DNA from: Paenibacillus vini
Lineage (GTDB): Bacteria; Bacillota; Bacilli; Paenibacillales; Paenibacillaceae
Length of the DNA: 64,000 nt
NCBI RefSeq assembly: GCF_018403325.1
Contig: NZ_BOSL01000003.1
Location: 124,001 to 188,000 of the forward strand
Direction of reading: 5' to 3'
This document shows, one piece after another, positions 1 to 8,287 of this stretch. Positions within the stretch are counted from its first letter, which is position 1; each line of letters opens with the position of its first letter. Position numbers and translations under genes: made by a program. The notes below the pieces were generated by a model. It saw only the letters and a program-made list of their open reading frames with translations. It ran no database searches and was not told the DNA's origin.

Positions 1-2
1 CT

Positions 3-1190
3 CTAGAACTCGGAGCGTTTGATTTTATCCGCAAGCCTTCGGCATCCACCAGCTCACATGATATCGAACAGGTGGGACGAGAGCTCAGGGAGCAAATCAG
101 GGTTGCGATGCTGGCTAAGGAGCGAAGGGCGGCTAGGGCGGCTGCGCTGGAGACCAAAGCTCCGGAGCGGCTGCCTCCGGTCGAACTGGGCTTCTCGGCC
201 TTGCATCTGACAAGCCTAAGCACGGCGCCGGCCCAAAGGAAACCCGGAAAGTCCAGGGAGTCCTTGTTGGACCGGGGGATTTCGGCAGATCAACCGAAGC
301 GGAATTCGGAAGCGAAGGAAGTTCCGGCTTCCCGCAAGCCTTTGGCGAAACCTATAACCGACGCCAAACCGGCTCCGGCTGCATCGGCTACAAGGCCGGA
401 GAGCAGGACGGCCATCGTCCAGAGCGACGCCAAAGTAGACAAGGAAGATTTGCACCAGGCGGTTTCGCCTAAGACCCGAAGCAAAGCGGAGACGCTTGCA
501 ACGGCGAAACCAGGGCAACGTCGTCCGGCCGAACCGCCGTCAAGGCAAGCTGCGGAATTAGAGCAGGCTGCGCGGGAGAGGGAAAGAGCAAAAGAAGCCG
601 CGGCCCGCACGGAATTCACCGACCTGGTTGCGATCGGAACTTCAACCGGCGGTCCCAAAGCGTTAAAGGCTGTGCTGGAAAAGCTTCCTGCCAACTTCCC
701 GGCTCCTATCGTGATCGTGCAGCATATGCCGCCGAATTTTACCAAATCGTTGGCCCAGCGCTTGAACAGTTTGAGTGAATTAAACGTGGTGGAAGCGGAA
801 GAAGGAATGAGGCTTGAGGCGGGTACCGCTTATGTTGCACCCGGCGGCTATCATTTAAATGTAGTTCCGGCCTCGGACGGAAGCTATAAGGTGTCTCTGA
901 CGGGGCAAGAGCCCCGCAATGGGCACAGGCCGTCTGTCGATGTCATGTATGATTCACTTCTGCCCTTGCAAACTCTTAAGCGGCACATTGTACTCCTTAC
1001 CGGTATGGGCAGCGATGGAGCCAGAAGCATGAAACGGCTGTACGAAGCCGGTGTAACTTCCACGATCGCGGAAAGCGAGGAATCCTGCGTTGTGTACGGA
1101 ATGCCCCGCTCGGCGATCGAAATGGGCTGCGTCAGTCAGGTACTGCCGTTGCATGAAATTGGTTTCAAGCTTGCACAAGTTGTGAAATAA
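3..1190 (+). CDS. cheB: Chemotaxis protein-glutamate methylesterase CheB (5' end cut by window)
   Basis: CheB removes methyl groups from chemoreceptor glutamates when its receiver domain is phosphorylated by CheA. The reading frame is open from base 3, and its first residues, LELGAFDFIRKPS, are the end of a receiver domain, so the start lies outside the window. The C-terminal methylesterase domain begins near base 615 with the catalytic serine motif GTSTGG, then the His motif IVQHMPPNFT and the Asp motif LLTGMGSDGA. Between the two domains lies a linker of about 165 residues rich in Ala, Lys, Pro and Arg, much longer than usual. The internal GTG at base 72 is not a credible start, because it would delete the receiver. 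Next comes cheA, 29 bp downstream. Confidence 0.95.
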   Translation, partial: LELGAFDFIRKPSASTSSHDIEQVGRELREQIRVAMLAKERRAARAAALETKAPERLPPVELGFSALHLTSLSTAPAQRKPGKSRESLLDRGISADQPKRNSEAKEVPASRKPLAKPITDAKPAPAASATRPESRTAIVQSDAKVDKEDLHQAVSPKTRSKAETLATAKPGQRRPAEPPSRQAAELEQAARERERAKEAAARTEFTDLVAIGTSTGGPKALKAVLEKLPANFPAPIVIVQHMPPNFTKSLAQRLNSLSELNVVEAEEGMRLEAGTAYVAPGGYHLNVVPASDGSYKVSLTGQEPRNGHRPSVDVMYDSLLPLQTLKRHIVLLTGMGSDGARSMKRLYEAGVTSTIAESEESCVVYGMPRSAIEMGCVSQVLPLHEIGFKLAQVVK

Positions 1191-1219
1191 ACGGAATCTC
1201 TTGAAGGAGGTGCCTCACC

Positions 1220-3295
1220 ATGGACATGAACCAATATTTATCCATGTTTATCGATGAGTCGAATGATCACTTACAGTCATTAAACGAAAATATGCTGGAA
1301 CTGGAGAACCGTCCTGATGATCTCGGGATCGTACAGGTAATCTTCCGCTCCGCCCATACACTGAAGGGCATGGCTGCCACAATGGGCTTCGAGGACTTGT
1401 CCTCCCTGACGCATCAAATGGAAAATGTGCTGGATCTGGTGCGCAACGATAAACTTAAAATGCAGGATTTTATTTTTGATACCTTGTTCCAAAGTCTTGA
1501 TGCTCTGCAATCCATGGTTCAAGATATTACCCAGGGAGGGGAAGGCAAAGAGGATGTAAGTTCGATCGTTGCCTCCTTGCAATCGATTGTCCGCGGCGAT
1601 ATAGCGCCTTCCGGGCAACAATCGGGCGCGAAAGCGGCTGATAAGGCTTCGTCTGCAAGCGGTGCGGCCATTCGGCTGGATGAATTCCAATACTCGGTCC
1701 TCGAGCAATCGATTACCGAAGGACACAAAGTAATGTACATCGAAGTGGCCGTAAGGGAAGACTGCCAATTGAAAGCCGCTCGTGCTTATCTGGTGTTCGA
1801 CCTGTTGGAACGGTACGGGGAAATTGTGAAATCGCATCCGTCTGTCCAGGAAATCGAGCAGGAACAGTTCGACCGGAGCTTCTCTCTCTATTACATAACT
1901 CAAAAAGAGGCTGCGGAACTTCAAGGCATGATTATGAATCTGTCCGAGATTGATTCGGCTCAGGTAGCGCTGCTGGATCATGAGACACTGAGCCAGCTGG
2001 ATTCAGGAATTAAAGAGGCTTCAGTCGCTGTAGAAGCTGCCGAGCCGACTGCGAATAATGCGGAGAAGCCGGCTGCCGGCAGTAAAGCAGCCAAGCCGGA
2101 AGAAGGCAAAACGAGCGCCCGTCCTTCCGCCGTGTCGGCAGCACCTTCCAGAACGATTCGGGTCGATATCGATCGCCTGGATGTACTGATGAATTTGTTC
2201 AGTGAGCTTCTGATTGACCGATCCCGCCTTGAACAGCTGGCTTATGAAGTGAAACGCTCCGATCTGACCGAAACCGTGGAGCATATGAGCCGGGTCAGCA
2301 GCGATTTACAAAACATTGTCCTGAAGCTGCGGATGGTTCAAATCGACTCCGTATTCAACCGTTTCCCGCGGATGATTCGGGATTTGGCCAAATCGCTGGA
2401 CAAAAAAATCGATCTGATCATCGTCGGGGCCGAAACTGAACTCGACCGGACCGTGATCGATGAAATCGGGGACCCTCTGGTCCATCTGCTGCGGAACGCC
2501 GTGGACCATGGCGTAGAGCCTTTGGAAGAACGGATTGCTGCGGGCAAACCGGAAACCGGAACAGTGGAATTGCGCGCGTTCCACAGCGGAAACCACGTAT
2601 TTATCGAAATCGAGGATGACGGCCACGGCATCGATCGCGACAAAGTGCTTGCGAAGGCTTTGAAGAACGGCGTTGTTACTGAGAGCGAAGCCAGTACCCT
2701 AACCGATGAGCAGGTATTTATGTTATTGTTTGCTCCGGGCTTCAGTACGGCAGAAGTGATCTCCGATATCTCCGGCCGCGGCGTAGGACTTGATGTAGTT
2801 AAAACAAAAATCGAGTCGCTCAGCGGAGTTGTCTCGGTAGATTCCAAGCTTGGAAAGGGCACGAAGTTTTCGGTTCAGCTCCCATTGACGCTGTCGATCA
2901 TTTCAGCGATGTTGATCAAGGTCGGATCTGAGAAATATGCGATTCCATTGTCCTCCATCGTGGAAACGGGACTTATCAGACGGGAGCAAATTCGTAAGGT
3001 TCACGGCTACACGATGATCCCGTACCGTGATTCCCATATCCCGTTAATGTCATTAGCCGAGCTGTTTGATGTACGGGACTTCGATGAGAAGTCCGAAGAA
3101 GAGACGGAAATCGTTGTCGTCCGTAAGGGGGACAGGCTTGCAGCTCTGACGGTTGAGGACTTTATCGGTCAGAACGAAATTGTAATCAAGAACCTGGGTA
3201 AGTATCTGCCTCCTGTTCAAGGTGTAGCCGGTGCTACCATTCTAGGGGATGGGCAAGTCGCTTTGATTATAGATCCGAATGCTTTCATTAAATAA
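1220..3295 (+). CDS. cheA: Chemotaxis histidine kinase CheA
   Basis: CheA autophosphorylates in complex with receptors and CheW and passes the phosphate to CheY and CheB. The 691-residue product has a P1 Hpt domain with the phosphorylated histidine at about residue 46 (AHTLKG), a P2 domain around residues 165-265, a P3 dimerisation helix pair near 310-370, a P4 kinase domain with the N box LLRNAVDHG and the Gly-rich motifs EIEDDGHGID and GRGVGLDVV, and a C-terminal CheW-like P5 domain. A strong GAAGGAGGTG site precedes the ATG. Ala/Lys-rich linkers separate P1-P2 and P2-P3. All the core catalytic motifs are present, so I expect an active kinase. It sits between cheB and cheW as in the Bacillus fla/che operon. 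Confidence 0.97.
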   Translation: MDMNQYLSMFIDESNDHLQSLNENMLELENRPDDLGIVQVIFRSAHTLKGMAATMGFEDLSSLTHQMENVLDLVRNDKLKMQDFIFDTLFQSLDALQSMVQDITQGGEGKEDVSSIVASLQSIVRGDIAPSGQQSGAKAADKASSASGAAIRLDEFQYSVLEQSITEGHKVMYIEVAVREDCQLKAARAYLVFDLLERYGEIVKSHPSVQEIEQEQFDRSFSLYYITQKEAAELQGMIMNLSEIDSAQVALLDHETLSQLDSGIKEASVAVEAAEPTANNAEKPAAGSKAAKPEEGKTSARPSAVSAAPSRTIRVDIDRLDVLMNLFSELLIDRSRLEQLAYEVKRSDLTETVEHMSRVSSDLQNIVLKLRMVQIDSVFNRFPRMIRDLAKSLDKKIDLIIVGAETELDRTVIDEIGDPLVHLLRNAVDHGVEPLEERIAAGKPETGTVELRAFHSGNHVFIEIEDDGHGIDRDKVLAKALKNGVVTESEASTLTDEQVFMLLFAPGFSTAEVISDISGRGVGLDVVKTKIESLSGVVSVDSKLGKGTKFSVQLPLTLSIISAMLIKVGSEKYAIPLSSIVETGLIRREQIRKVHGYTMIPYRDSHIPLMSLAELFDVRDFDEKSEEETEIVVVRKGDRLAALTVEDFIGQNEIVIKNLGKYLPPVQGVAGATILGDGQVALIIDPNAFIK

Positions 3296-3353
3296 AGCTG
3301 CTTTTCAACCCGGCTGCGCAAACTTAAGCCGGGACCAATAAGGAGGGATCCCC

Positions 3354-3815
3354 ATGGGAGAGGAAATTAAAGTCATCGTTTTTAAACTGGGGCAAGAAGA
3401 ATACGGCATCGAAGTGGACAAGGTTCAAACGATCGAACGCATGATGCCGATTACCCGTGTGCCCAAGACTTTTTCTTTTGTCAAAGGCGTAATCAATCTG
3501 CGCGGCGTCGTTATTCCGGTCATTGATTTACGCGGACGTTTTGGCCTGCCGGAAGCGGAGCATAGCGATCAAACACGGATTATTATCGTGGCGGCCAATG
3601 AGATGGAGGTTGGGTTTATCGTCGATTCGGCGAATGATGTTATCGACTTGAATTCGGACTCTATCGATTCTCCTCCCGATGTGGTCGGAGGCGTCAAAGC
3701 GAAGTATTTGCAAGGGGTGGCGCGTCTTTCCGACGAACGTCTGCTTGTAATGCTGAATTTATCAGAAGTACTGAACCGCAGTGAAATTATTCAATTGGAA
3801 AGTTTAGAGGGATAA
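3354..3815 (+). CDS. cheW: Chemotaxis coupling protein CheW
   Basis: CheW is the small adaptor that links CheA to chemoreceptor tips at the cell pole. The 153-residue protein is a single CheW domain, with the conserved segment VINLRGVVIPVIDLR near residues 46-60 and the usual beta-barrel pattern. An AAGGAGGG site precedes the ATG. It lies 58 bp after cheA and 3 bp before cheC, so it is clearly co-transcribed with them. The length and composition are typical of the family, and nothing unusual is visible. Confidence 0.97.
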   Translation: MGEEIKVIVFKLGQEEYGIEVDKVQTIERMMPITRVPKTFSFVKGVINLRGVVIPVIDLRGRFGLPEAEHSDQTRIIIVAANEMEVGFIVDSANDVIDLNSDSIDSPPDVVGGVKAKYLQGVARLSDERLLVMLNLSEVLNRSEIIQLESLEG

Positions 3816-3818
3816 CCG

Positions 3819-4445
3819 GTGGATCTGTTTAAGGACTTTGAGGAATTCAAAATGGACGTGTTGAAGGAGGTCGGCAATATCGGCGCTGGAAACGCGGCCA
3901 CCGCACTCTCCAGACTGCTGGATAAGCCGATTGACATGGCGGTTCCTAAAGTTCAGATGCTGCCGTTCGAAGCGATTGCTGAGCGGGTAGGCGGAGCCGA
4001 GAAAATCGTGCTTGCCGTCTTTTTCCGGGTCGAAGGGGATACGCCGGGCAATTTATTCTTTATTCTTAGCCCGGAGGCGGCCAAGAAGCTCTTGCATCGC
4101 CTTGCAGGCATCGAAGTCGAAAGCGGGGACAGCTTTTCCGAAATGGAATGGTCTGCGATCTCGGAGATCGGAAATATATTGGCCGGGTCCTATATTTCTT
4201 CCCTTGCCGATTTCACCTCGCTTTCAATGACCCCAACCGTTCCAGCGCTTGCGATGGATATGGCGGGAGCAATACTAAGCTATGGGCTGCTGCAATTTGG
4301 AGAAATGGGCGATTCCGCCATGCTGATTGATACGACCTTCATCGAAGGCAAGCATGAAGTGGAAGGACAGTTTTTCCTGATTCCAGACCCCGAGTCCTTT
4401 GCAAAAATTTTCGCTGCTTTGGGAGTGCCAATGAGCCATGATTGA
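3819..4445 (+). CDS. cheC: CheY-P phosphatase CheC
   Basis: CheC dephosphorylates CheY-P and, in Bacillus, binds the deamidase CheD. The 208-residue protein starts at GTG, 3 bp after the cheW stop. It carries two copies of the family motif (D/S)x3Ex2N followed by Pro after 22 residues: DVLKEVGN near residue 14 and SAISEIGN near residue 113, each with the downstream proline in register. Both active sites therefore look intact. The end overlaps the cheD start by 8 bp, which suggests translational coupling and fits the known CheC-CheD partnership. Confidence 0.96.
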   Translation: MDLFKDFEEFKMDVLKEVGNIGAGNAATALSRLLDKPIDMAVPKVQMLPFEAIAERVGGAEKIVLAVFFRVEGDTPGNLFFILSPEAAKKLLHRLAGIEVESGDSFSEMEWSAISEIGNILAGSYISSLADFTSLSMTPTVPALAMDMAGAILSYGLLQFGEMGDSAMLIDTTFIEGKHEVEGQFFLIPDPESFAKIFAALGVPMSHD

Positions 4446-4935
4446 TGAGCAGCATATCGTTAAGGTTGGCATGGCGGACCTGAATGTGATTCGCGGACAG
4501 GGGTTAATCCGCACAACGGGGCTTGGATCATGTGTAGGGGTAACATTATTTGATCCATTGCTCAAGCTGGCCGGCCTTGCTCATGTCATGCTCCCTTCGT
4601 CCTCAATCGCGCGGGAAGGTGCGTTGAACATTGCCAAGTATGCCGACACGGCAGTCCCGGAGCTGGTTAACAAGCTAAAGGCGCTCGGCGCCTCGCAAAG
4701 TCGACTGGTTGCCAAAATGGCAGGGGGATCGCAAATGTTTACCTTTGCCGGAACCGGAGACTCGATGCGGATCGGTCCAAGAAATGTGGAATCCTGCAAA
4801 GCGATGCTGTCGCAGCTCGGCATTCCGCTCCTAGCCGAAGATACGGGGGGAAATTACGGAAGAACGATCGAACTCGACTGTGAAACGGGTATATTATTCA
4901 TACGCAGTGTACAAATGGGTATAAAGGAATTGTAG
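4438..4935 (+). CDS. cheD: Chemoreceptor glutamine deamidase CheD
   Basis: CheD deamidates receptor glutamines and stimulates CheC. The 165-residue product has the papain-like catalytic elements of the family: Cys in GLGSCVGVTLFD (about residue 31), His in GLAHVMLP (about residue 48), and a Thr further along in the conserved core. The later segment FTFAGTGDSMRIGPRN is also typical. The ATG lies inside the cheC reading frame, giving an 8-bp overlap. The next gene begins 2 bp after the stop, so this is the middle of one transcript. Confidence 0.95.
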   Translation: MIDEQHIVKVGMADLNVIRGQGLIRTTGLGSCVGVTLFDPLLKLAGLAHVMLPSSSIAREGALNIAKYADTAVPELVNKLKALGASQSRLVAKMAGGSQMFTFAGTGDSMRIGPRNVESCKAMLSQLGIPLLAEDTGGNYGRTIELDCETGILFIRSVQMGIKEL

Positions 4936-4937
4936 CT

Positions 4938-5384
4938 ATGTCAGGAAAATTCAGGTACTTTCTTCTTATTGGATTTATCGGATTCTTAATTACTTTTGCC
5001 GTTTCGGCCGGGAATAATCTGTTTATGACCAGTTTTATCCGGGGACTTATCGGATTTGCAGCTTGGTTTTTCCTGAGTTTCGCGGGAAGCTGGGTCTTCG
5101 CCTTTTTGAAGGAGCAGGACGTCCGTTCGGATGCCAGTGATCTTTCTGCAGCGCTGCAGGAACAAGAGCAAGTGCAAGAGTTAGACAAAGGAAACAGCCT
5201 CGATTTTACGACGCCGGATCAAAGCGAGGAATTGAACGAATTATTGAAGCAGTCGCCGGACAACCAGTCGCAATCACAGGCTCACGAGTTTACACCACTC
5301 CATCCGCCTAAATTAGTTAAAACACTTGACGACAAAGATCCTGAAGAGCTGGCTAAGGTCGTTCGTCACCTGACAGAAAAATAA
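4938..5384 (+). CDS. Small membrane protein of unknown function between cheD and sigD
   Basis: I do not recognise a named family. The 148-residue protein begins with two hydrophobic helices, about residues 7-24 and 32-56, followed by an acidic, Gln-rich, probably disordered cytoplasmic tail. A short conserved-looking C-terminal helix contains DDKDPEELAKVVRHLTEK. It starts 2 bp after cheD and ends 15 bp before sigD, with an AAAGGA site inside the end of cheD. The position within the motility operon suggests a motility-related role, but that is only inference from context. In B. subtilis cheD is followed directly by sigD, so this gene is an extra here. Confidence 0.8.
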   Translation: MSGKFRYFLLIGFIGFLITFAVSAGNNLFMTSFIRGLIGFAAWFFLSFAGSWVFAFLKEQDVRSDASDLSAALQEQEQVQELDKGNSLDFTTPDQSEELNELLKQSPDNQSQSQAHEFTPLHPPKLVKTLDDKDPEELAKVVRHLTEK

Positions 5385-5399
5385 GGAGGGTGAAGGCAA

Positions 5400-6188
5400 T
5401 TGAACGAGCGGAAGACATCCCCTCTGAATTACGCCGATGTTTGGGAAAGATGGAAGGAACACGGTGATTTAGAGGCCAAGAAACAACTTATCGAGAAGTA
5501 TCTGCATATTGTCGACTACGTTTCGGGACGTCTGGCGGTCGGTCTGCCCAAGAATGTTTCCAAAGATGATTTATCCAGCAACGGAGTTATGGGGCTGATT
5601 GACGCTGTCGAGAAATTCGATTATAAACGCGGACTACAGTTTGAAACATATGCTTCGTGGAGAGTTAGAGGAGCGATCTTGGACGGACTGCGCCAGGGGG
5701 ACTGGGTTCCCCGTTCCGTAAGAGAGAAAGCCAAAAAAATTGAAGAAGGATACCAGCAGCTCGAACAGCAGTATCTTCGGACTGTCACGGATATGGAAAT
5801 GAGCGAGCACTTGAACATCAGCGAGAAGGAGTTTCAGAACATGCTCCAGGAAGTTGCGGTTATGACGCTCTGCTCACTGGAAGATCCGATCCGGGAAGAA
5901 GAATCGGAGACACGGCTGTCCATGCTTGTTGACGATAAAGCAAAGAATCCCGACTATAAAGTGCAGGAGTTTTATTTGCGTGAATCACTTGCCAAAGGGA
6001 TTGAAAAATTGACGGAGAAGGAACGCACGGTCGTGTCTCTGTTATATTATGAAGATTTATCTCTGAGTGAAATCGCAGAAGTGATGTCTTTATCGCCTTC
6101 ACGGATCTCCCAATTGCATTCCAAGGCAATACTGCGGCTGCGCGGCAGTTTGGAAAAGCACCGCGACCTGCTTATGCGGGAGGATTAG
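5400..6188 (+). CDS. sigD: Motility sigma factor SigD (sigma-28/FliA type)
   Basis: This is the RNA polymerase sigma factor for late flagellar, chemotaxis and autolysin genes. The 262-residue protein starts at TTG, with an AAGGAGGG site that overlaps the previous stop codon. It has sigma region 2 (YVSGRLAVGLP..., then FETYASWRVRGAILDGLR), region 3 (SVREKAKKIEEGYQQLEQ) and a region 4 helix-turn-helix (LSLSEIAEVMSLSPSRISQ). The length and region spacing match the FliA/WhiG class rather than SigA. No anti-sigma gene (flgM) is visible in the window. Confidence 0.97.
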   Translation: MNERKTSPLNYADVWERWKEHGDLEAKKQLIEKYLHIVDYVSGRLAVGLPKNVSKDDLSSNGVMGLIDAVEKFDYKRGLQFETYASWRVRGAILDGLRQGDWVPRSVREKAKKIEEGYQQLEQQYLRTVTDMEMSEHLNISEKEFQNMLQEVAVMTLCSLEDPIREEESETRLSMLVDDKAKNPDYKVQEFYLRESLAKGIEKLTEKERTVVSLLYYEDLSLSEIAEVMSLSPSRISQLHSKAILRLRGSLEKHRDLLMRED

Positions 6189-6231
6189 AGGAGCTCATTT
6201 TCTTATAAGTAGATGGAAGGAGGAACGACTC

Positions 6232-7638
6232 ATGCAATTTACGGATGATTTGGGGCAAATCCTGAGTATCACTTTAAATGACGACAAGACAGTAGCCTAC
6301 TTGCAATTTATGGAAAAAGAAGAGGACTTCTCCTGTACTATGGATGCGCTCCATCAGTTTCTGAATTCCCAGGGCATTAAATATGGAATTCAGGAAGATA
6401 TCGTGAAACGGTTTGCCATCAATCCGAGAGAATACTTCTTCAGCAAAACGCCGATTGCGATCGGCGTAGAACCTCAGCAAGGGGAAGATGGTTCAATTCG
6501 TTATGCGGTTCCTATGGATGATGTCAGATTTAAGCCTTTGGAAACCGATGACGGCAAAGTGGATTACAAAGAGGTTAGTCGTCTTAATAATGTCCGGAAA
6601 GGGCAGTTAATCGCCGAATTAGTTCCTCCGCTTCCCGGTCGGCCCGGAACGGCAGTAACCGGTGAAGCCATTCCTAATAAAGCGGGAAAAGACGCCAGAT
6701 TCAAGGTCGGCAAAAATGTGGTGTTGAATCCCGAGCAAACCGCTATGTACGCGGCCATCGACGGGTTGGTTACCCAGACGGACAAAGGAAAGTTGAATGT
6801 GTTTCCTGTCTACGAGGTTAACGGTGATGTCGATTACAGTACGGGAAATATTGATTTTGTAGGTACCGTCGTCATCCGCGGCAATGTTCTGACCGGTTTC
6901 AAAGTCAGTGCGGCCGGGGATATTCGTGTTGTTGGCGGCGTAGAAGGGGCCGAATTGTATGCGGAAGGTTCCATCGAGATTACCGGCGGAATCATCGGTT
7001 ATAACAAAGGCTTGGTCAAAGCCGGACAAAATATCAAGAGTTCTTTCATCCAGGACGGCAACGTGCTGGCGGGTGAAAATGTAGTAGTGACCCAAAGTAT
7101 CATGCATTCCAATATCCGTGCAGGAAAAGACGTCATTTGCAGCGGAACCAAAGGCTTAATCGTAGGCGGCAGCATTCAAGCCGGCGAAAAAGTGACTGCA
7201 CGAATTATCGGGAATCCGATGTCGACGACGACATCGATTGAGGTCGGCGTGCTGCCCGAGCTTCGCAATGAACTGATGGAACTACGTCAGCAAGTCAAAG
7301 AAATTATGGCAAACTTGGACAAGTCCGAAAAGGCCCTGACTCTGTTGGACCAACTCGCTTCTTTGGGCAAATTGACTCCGGATAAGGTAGAGATGCGCTC
7401 AAAACTGGGATTGACCAAAAAATTGCATATCCAGGAAATGAACGACCTGAAAGACCGGATGCTTAATATTGAAAAGGCTTTGGAAGATACCGGAAAAGCT
7501 CAGGTGGATGTCCTGAAAATGATATACGGCGGTTCAAAAATCGTTATTGGCCGGTATACCAAATACATTAAGGAACCGATTTCACGCATGTCCTTTTATT
7601 TCAGCGAAGGTGATATTACTATGTCGGCTTACGTATAG
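6232..7638 (+). CDS. FapA-like DUF342 protein (flagellar assembly protein A family)
   Basis: A 468-residue protein of the DUF342/FapA family. The N-terminal 180 residues are mixed alpha/beta. Residues about 195-340 form glycine-rich short repeats (VRGNVLTGFKVSAAGDIRV and similar) typical of a right-handed beta-helix. Residues about 340-420 form a coiled-coil-like helical stretch (ELMELRQQVKEIMANLDK). An AAGGAGGA site precedes the ATG. It sits 43 bp after sigD in the motility operon. The molecular function is not established. Polar assembly or scaffolding roles have been proposed for relatives, so a structural role is the safest reading. Confidence 0.88.
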   Translation: MQFTDDLGQILSITLNDDKTVAYLQFMEKEEDFSCTMDALHQFLNSQGIKYGIQEDIVKRFAINPREYFFSKTPIAIGVEPQQGEDGSIRYAVPMDDVRFKPLETDDGKVDYKEVSRLNNVRKGQLIAELVPPLPGRPGTAVTGEAIPNKAGKDARFKVGKNVVLNPEQTAMYAAIDGLVTQTDKGKLNVFPVYEVNGDVDYSTGNIDFVGTVVIRGNVLTGFKVSAAGDIRVVGGVEGAELYAEGSIEITGGIIGYNKGLVKAGQNIKSSFIQDGNVLAGENVVVTQSIMHSNIRAGKDVICSGTKGLIVGGSIQAGEKVTARIIGNPMSTTTSIEVGVLPELRNELMELRQQVKEIMANLDKSEKALTLLDQLASLGKLTPDKVEMRSKLGLTKKLHIQEMNDLKDRMLNIEKALEDTGKAQVDVLKMIYGGSKIVIGRYTKYIKEPISRMSFYFSEGDITMSAYV

Positions 7639-7671
7639 AACCTTATGTCGATTGAATGATGAGGTGATCGT

Positions 7672-7998
7672 ATGGATTTGAAAGCTGTTGAATTGCAAAT
7701 CGCCGTTCCCCGGACCCAGGAAGTTGGACGTATTCAGCAAGAAGCGCAGCAAAGACCTCAGATCGATCAAAGTTTATTATCCACGGCGAACATGAAGGAA
7801 CGCGAGCTCGACCGTCACCGGAGTTCGAATGTTGACGAAAGCGCGCACAACAGGACAATAAAACGGGAGGACAGTTCTTCCTCGGGTAATCAACGCCAGG
7901 GCCAAGCTTCACCAGAAGAGAAACAGGCGGCACAGGAGAAGGAACAACAGCCGGCTGATCATCCGTATAAGGGGAAACATATCGACTTGTCCCTTTAG
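7672..7998 (+). CDS. Small hydrophilic hypothetical protein, motility operon
   Basis: A 108-residue, strongly hydrophilic protein with no membrane segment. The N-terminal 40 residues (AVELQIAVPRTQEVGRIQQE) look ordered and helical. The remainder is Gln/Glu/Ser-rich and probably disordered. A GAGGTGAT site precedes the ATG. It lies 33 bp after the FapA-like gene and is the last gene before a palindromic repeat element. I recall similar small proteins in flagellar loci of spore formers but cannot give a name or function. Confidence 0.72.
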   Translation: MDLKAVELQIAVPRTQEVGRIQQEAQQRPQIDQSLLSTANMKERELDRHRSSNVDESAHNRTIKREDSSSSGNQRQGQASPEEKQAAQEKEQQPADHPYKGKHIDLSL

Positions 7999-8011
7999 AC
8001 TATTTATTTTA

Positions 8012-8260
8012 GAGGTTGTTCAAAAAGTCATCTTTCCACGACGAAGTAGATCATGAAGCGGATTCGACGTCGAATCTTGAATTCAGCCGGGCCTTCCGTT
8101 GCTCACGTACCCCATGAGCAAATGCTTACGAAGTCGTTTTCTACGAAAACGTTTAGCTCCGCGACTCAGTCCCTAACTTCATCCGACCTAAAGCGTTTTG
8201 CAAAAACGCACTTCGAAAGCATACGCTTCGGTCCTGAAAACCTGACTTTTTGAACACGCA
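8012..8260. mobile_element. Palindromic repeat element, long copy (non-autonomous, MITE-like)
   Basis: Both ends carry GTTCAAAAAGTC in inverted orientation: left at about 8019-8030, right as GACTTTTTGAAC at about 8244-8255. Inside is the perfect palindrome ATTCGACGTCGAAT at 8062-8075. A nested inverted pair follows, 8122-8155 against 8189-8222, each 34 bp. The element aligns in reverse orientation with 43427-43605, which lacks the nested pair. No protein gene is convincing within it. It separates the 108-residue hypothetical from the swrB-like gene. Confidence 0.85.
8122..8222. repeat. Nested 34-bp inverted repeat pair inside the long repeat copy
   Basis: The arm at 8122-8155 (starting ATGCTTACGAAG) and the arm at 8189-8222 (ending CTTCGAAAGCAT) are imperfect reverse complements across their whole length, separated by 33 bp. 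Each arm also contains a short palindrome of its own (CGTTTTCTACGAAAACG, and GCGTTTTGCAAAAACGC). Both arms are missing from the second copy at 43427-43605, so they look like one paired insertion. Confidence 0.75.
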
Positions 8261-8287
8261 TTTTTACAGCAAGAGGTGAGGATTACA

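Noticed and set aside
8053-8253. Open frame of 66 codons inside the long repeat copy
   Set aside because: It lies wholly within the palindromic element, has no ribosome binding site and is not preserved in the second copy, which lacks part of the sequence.
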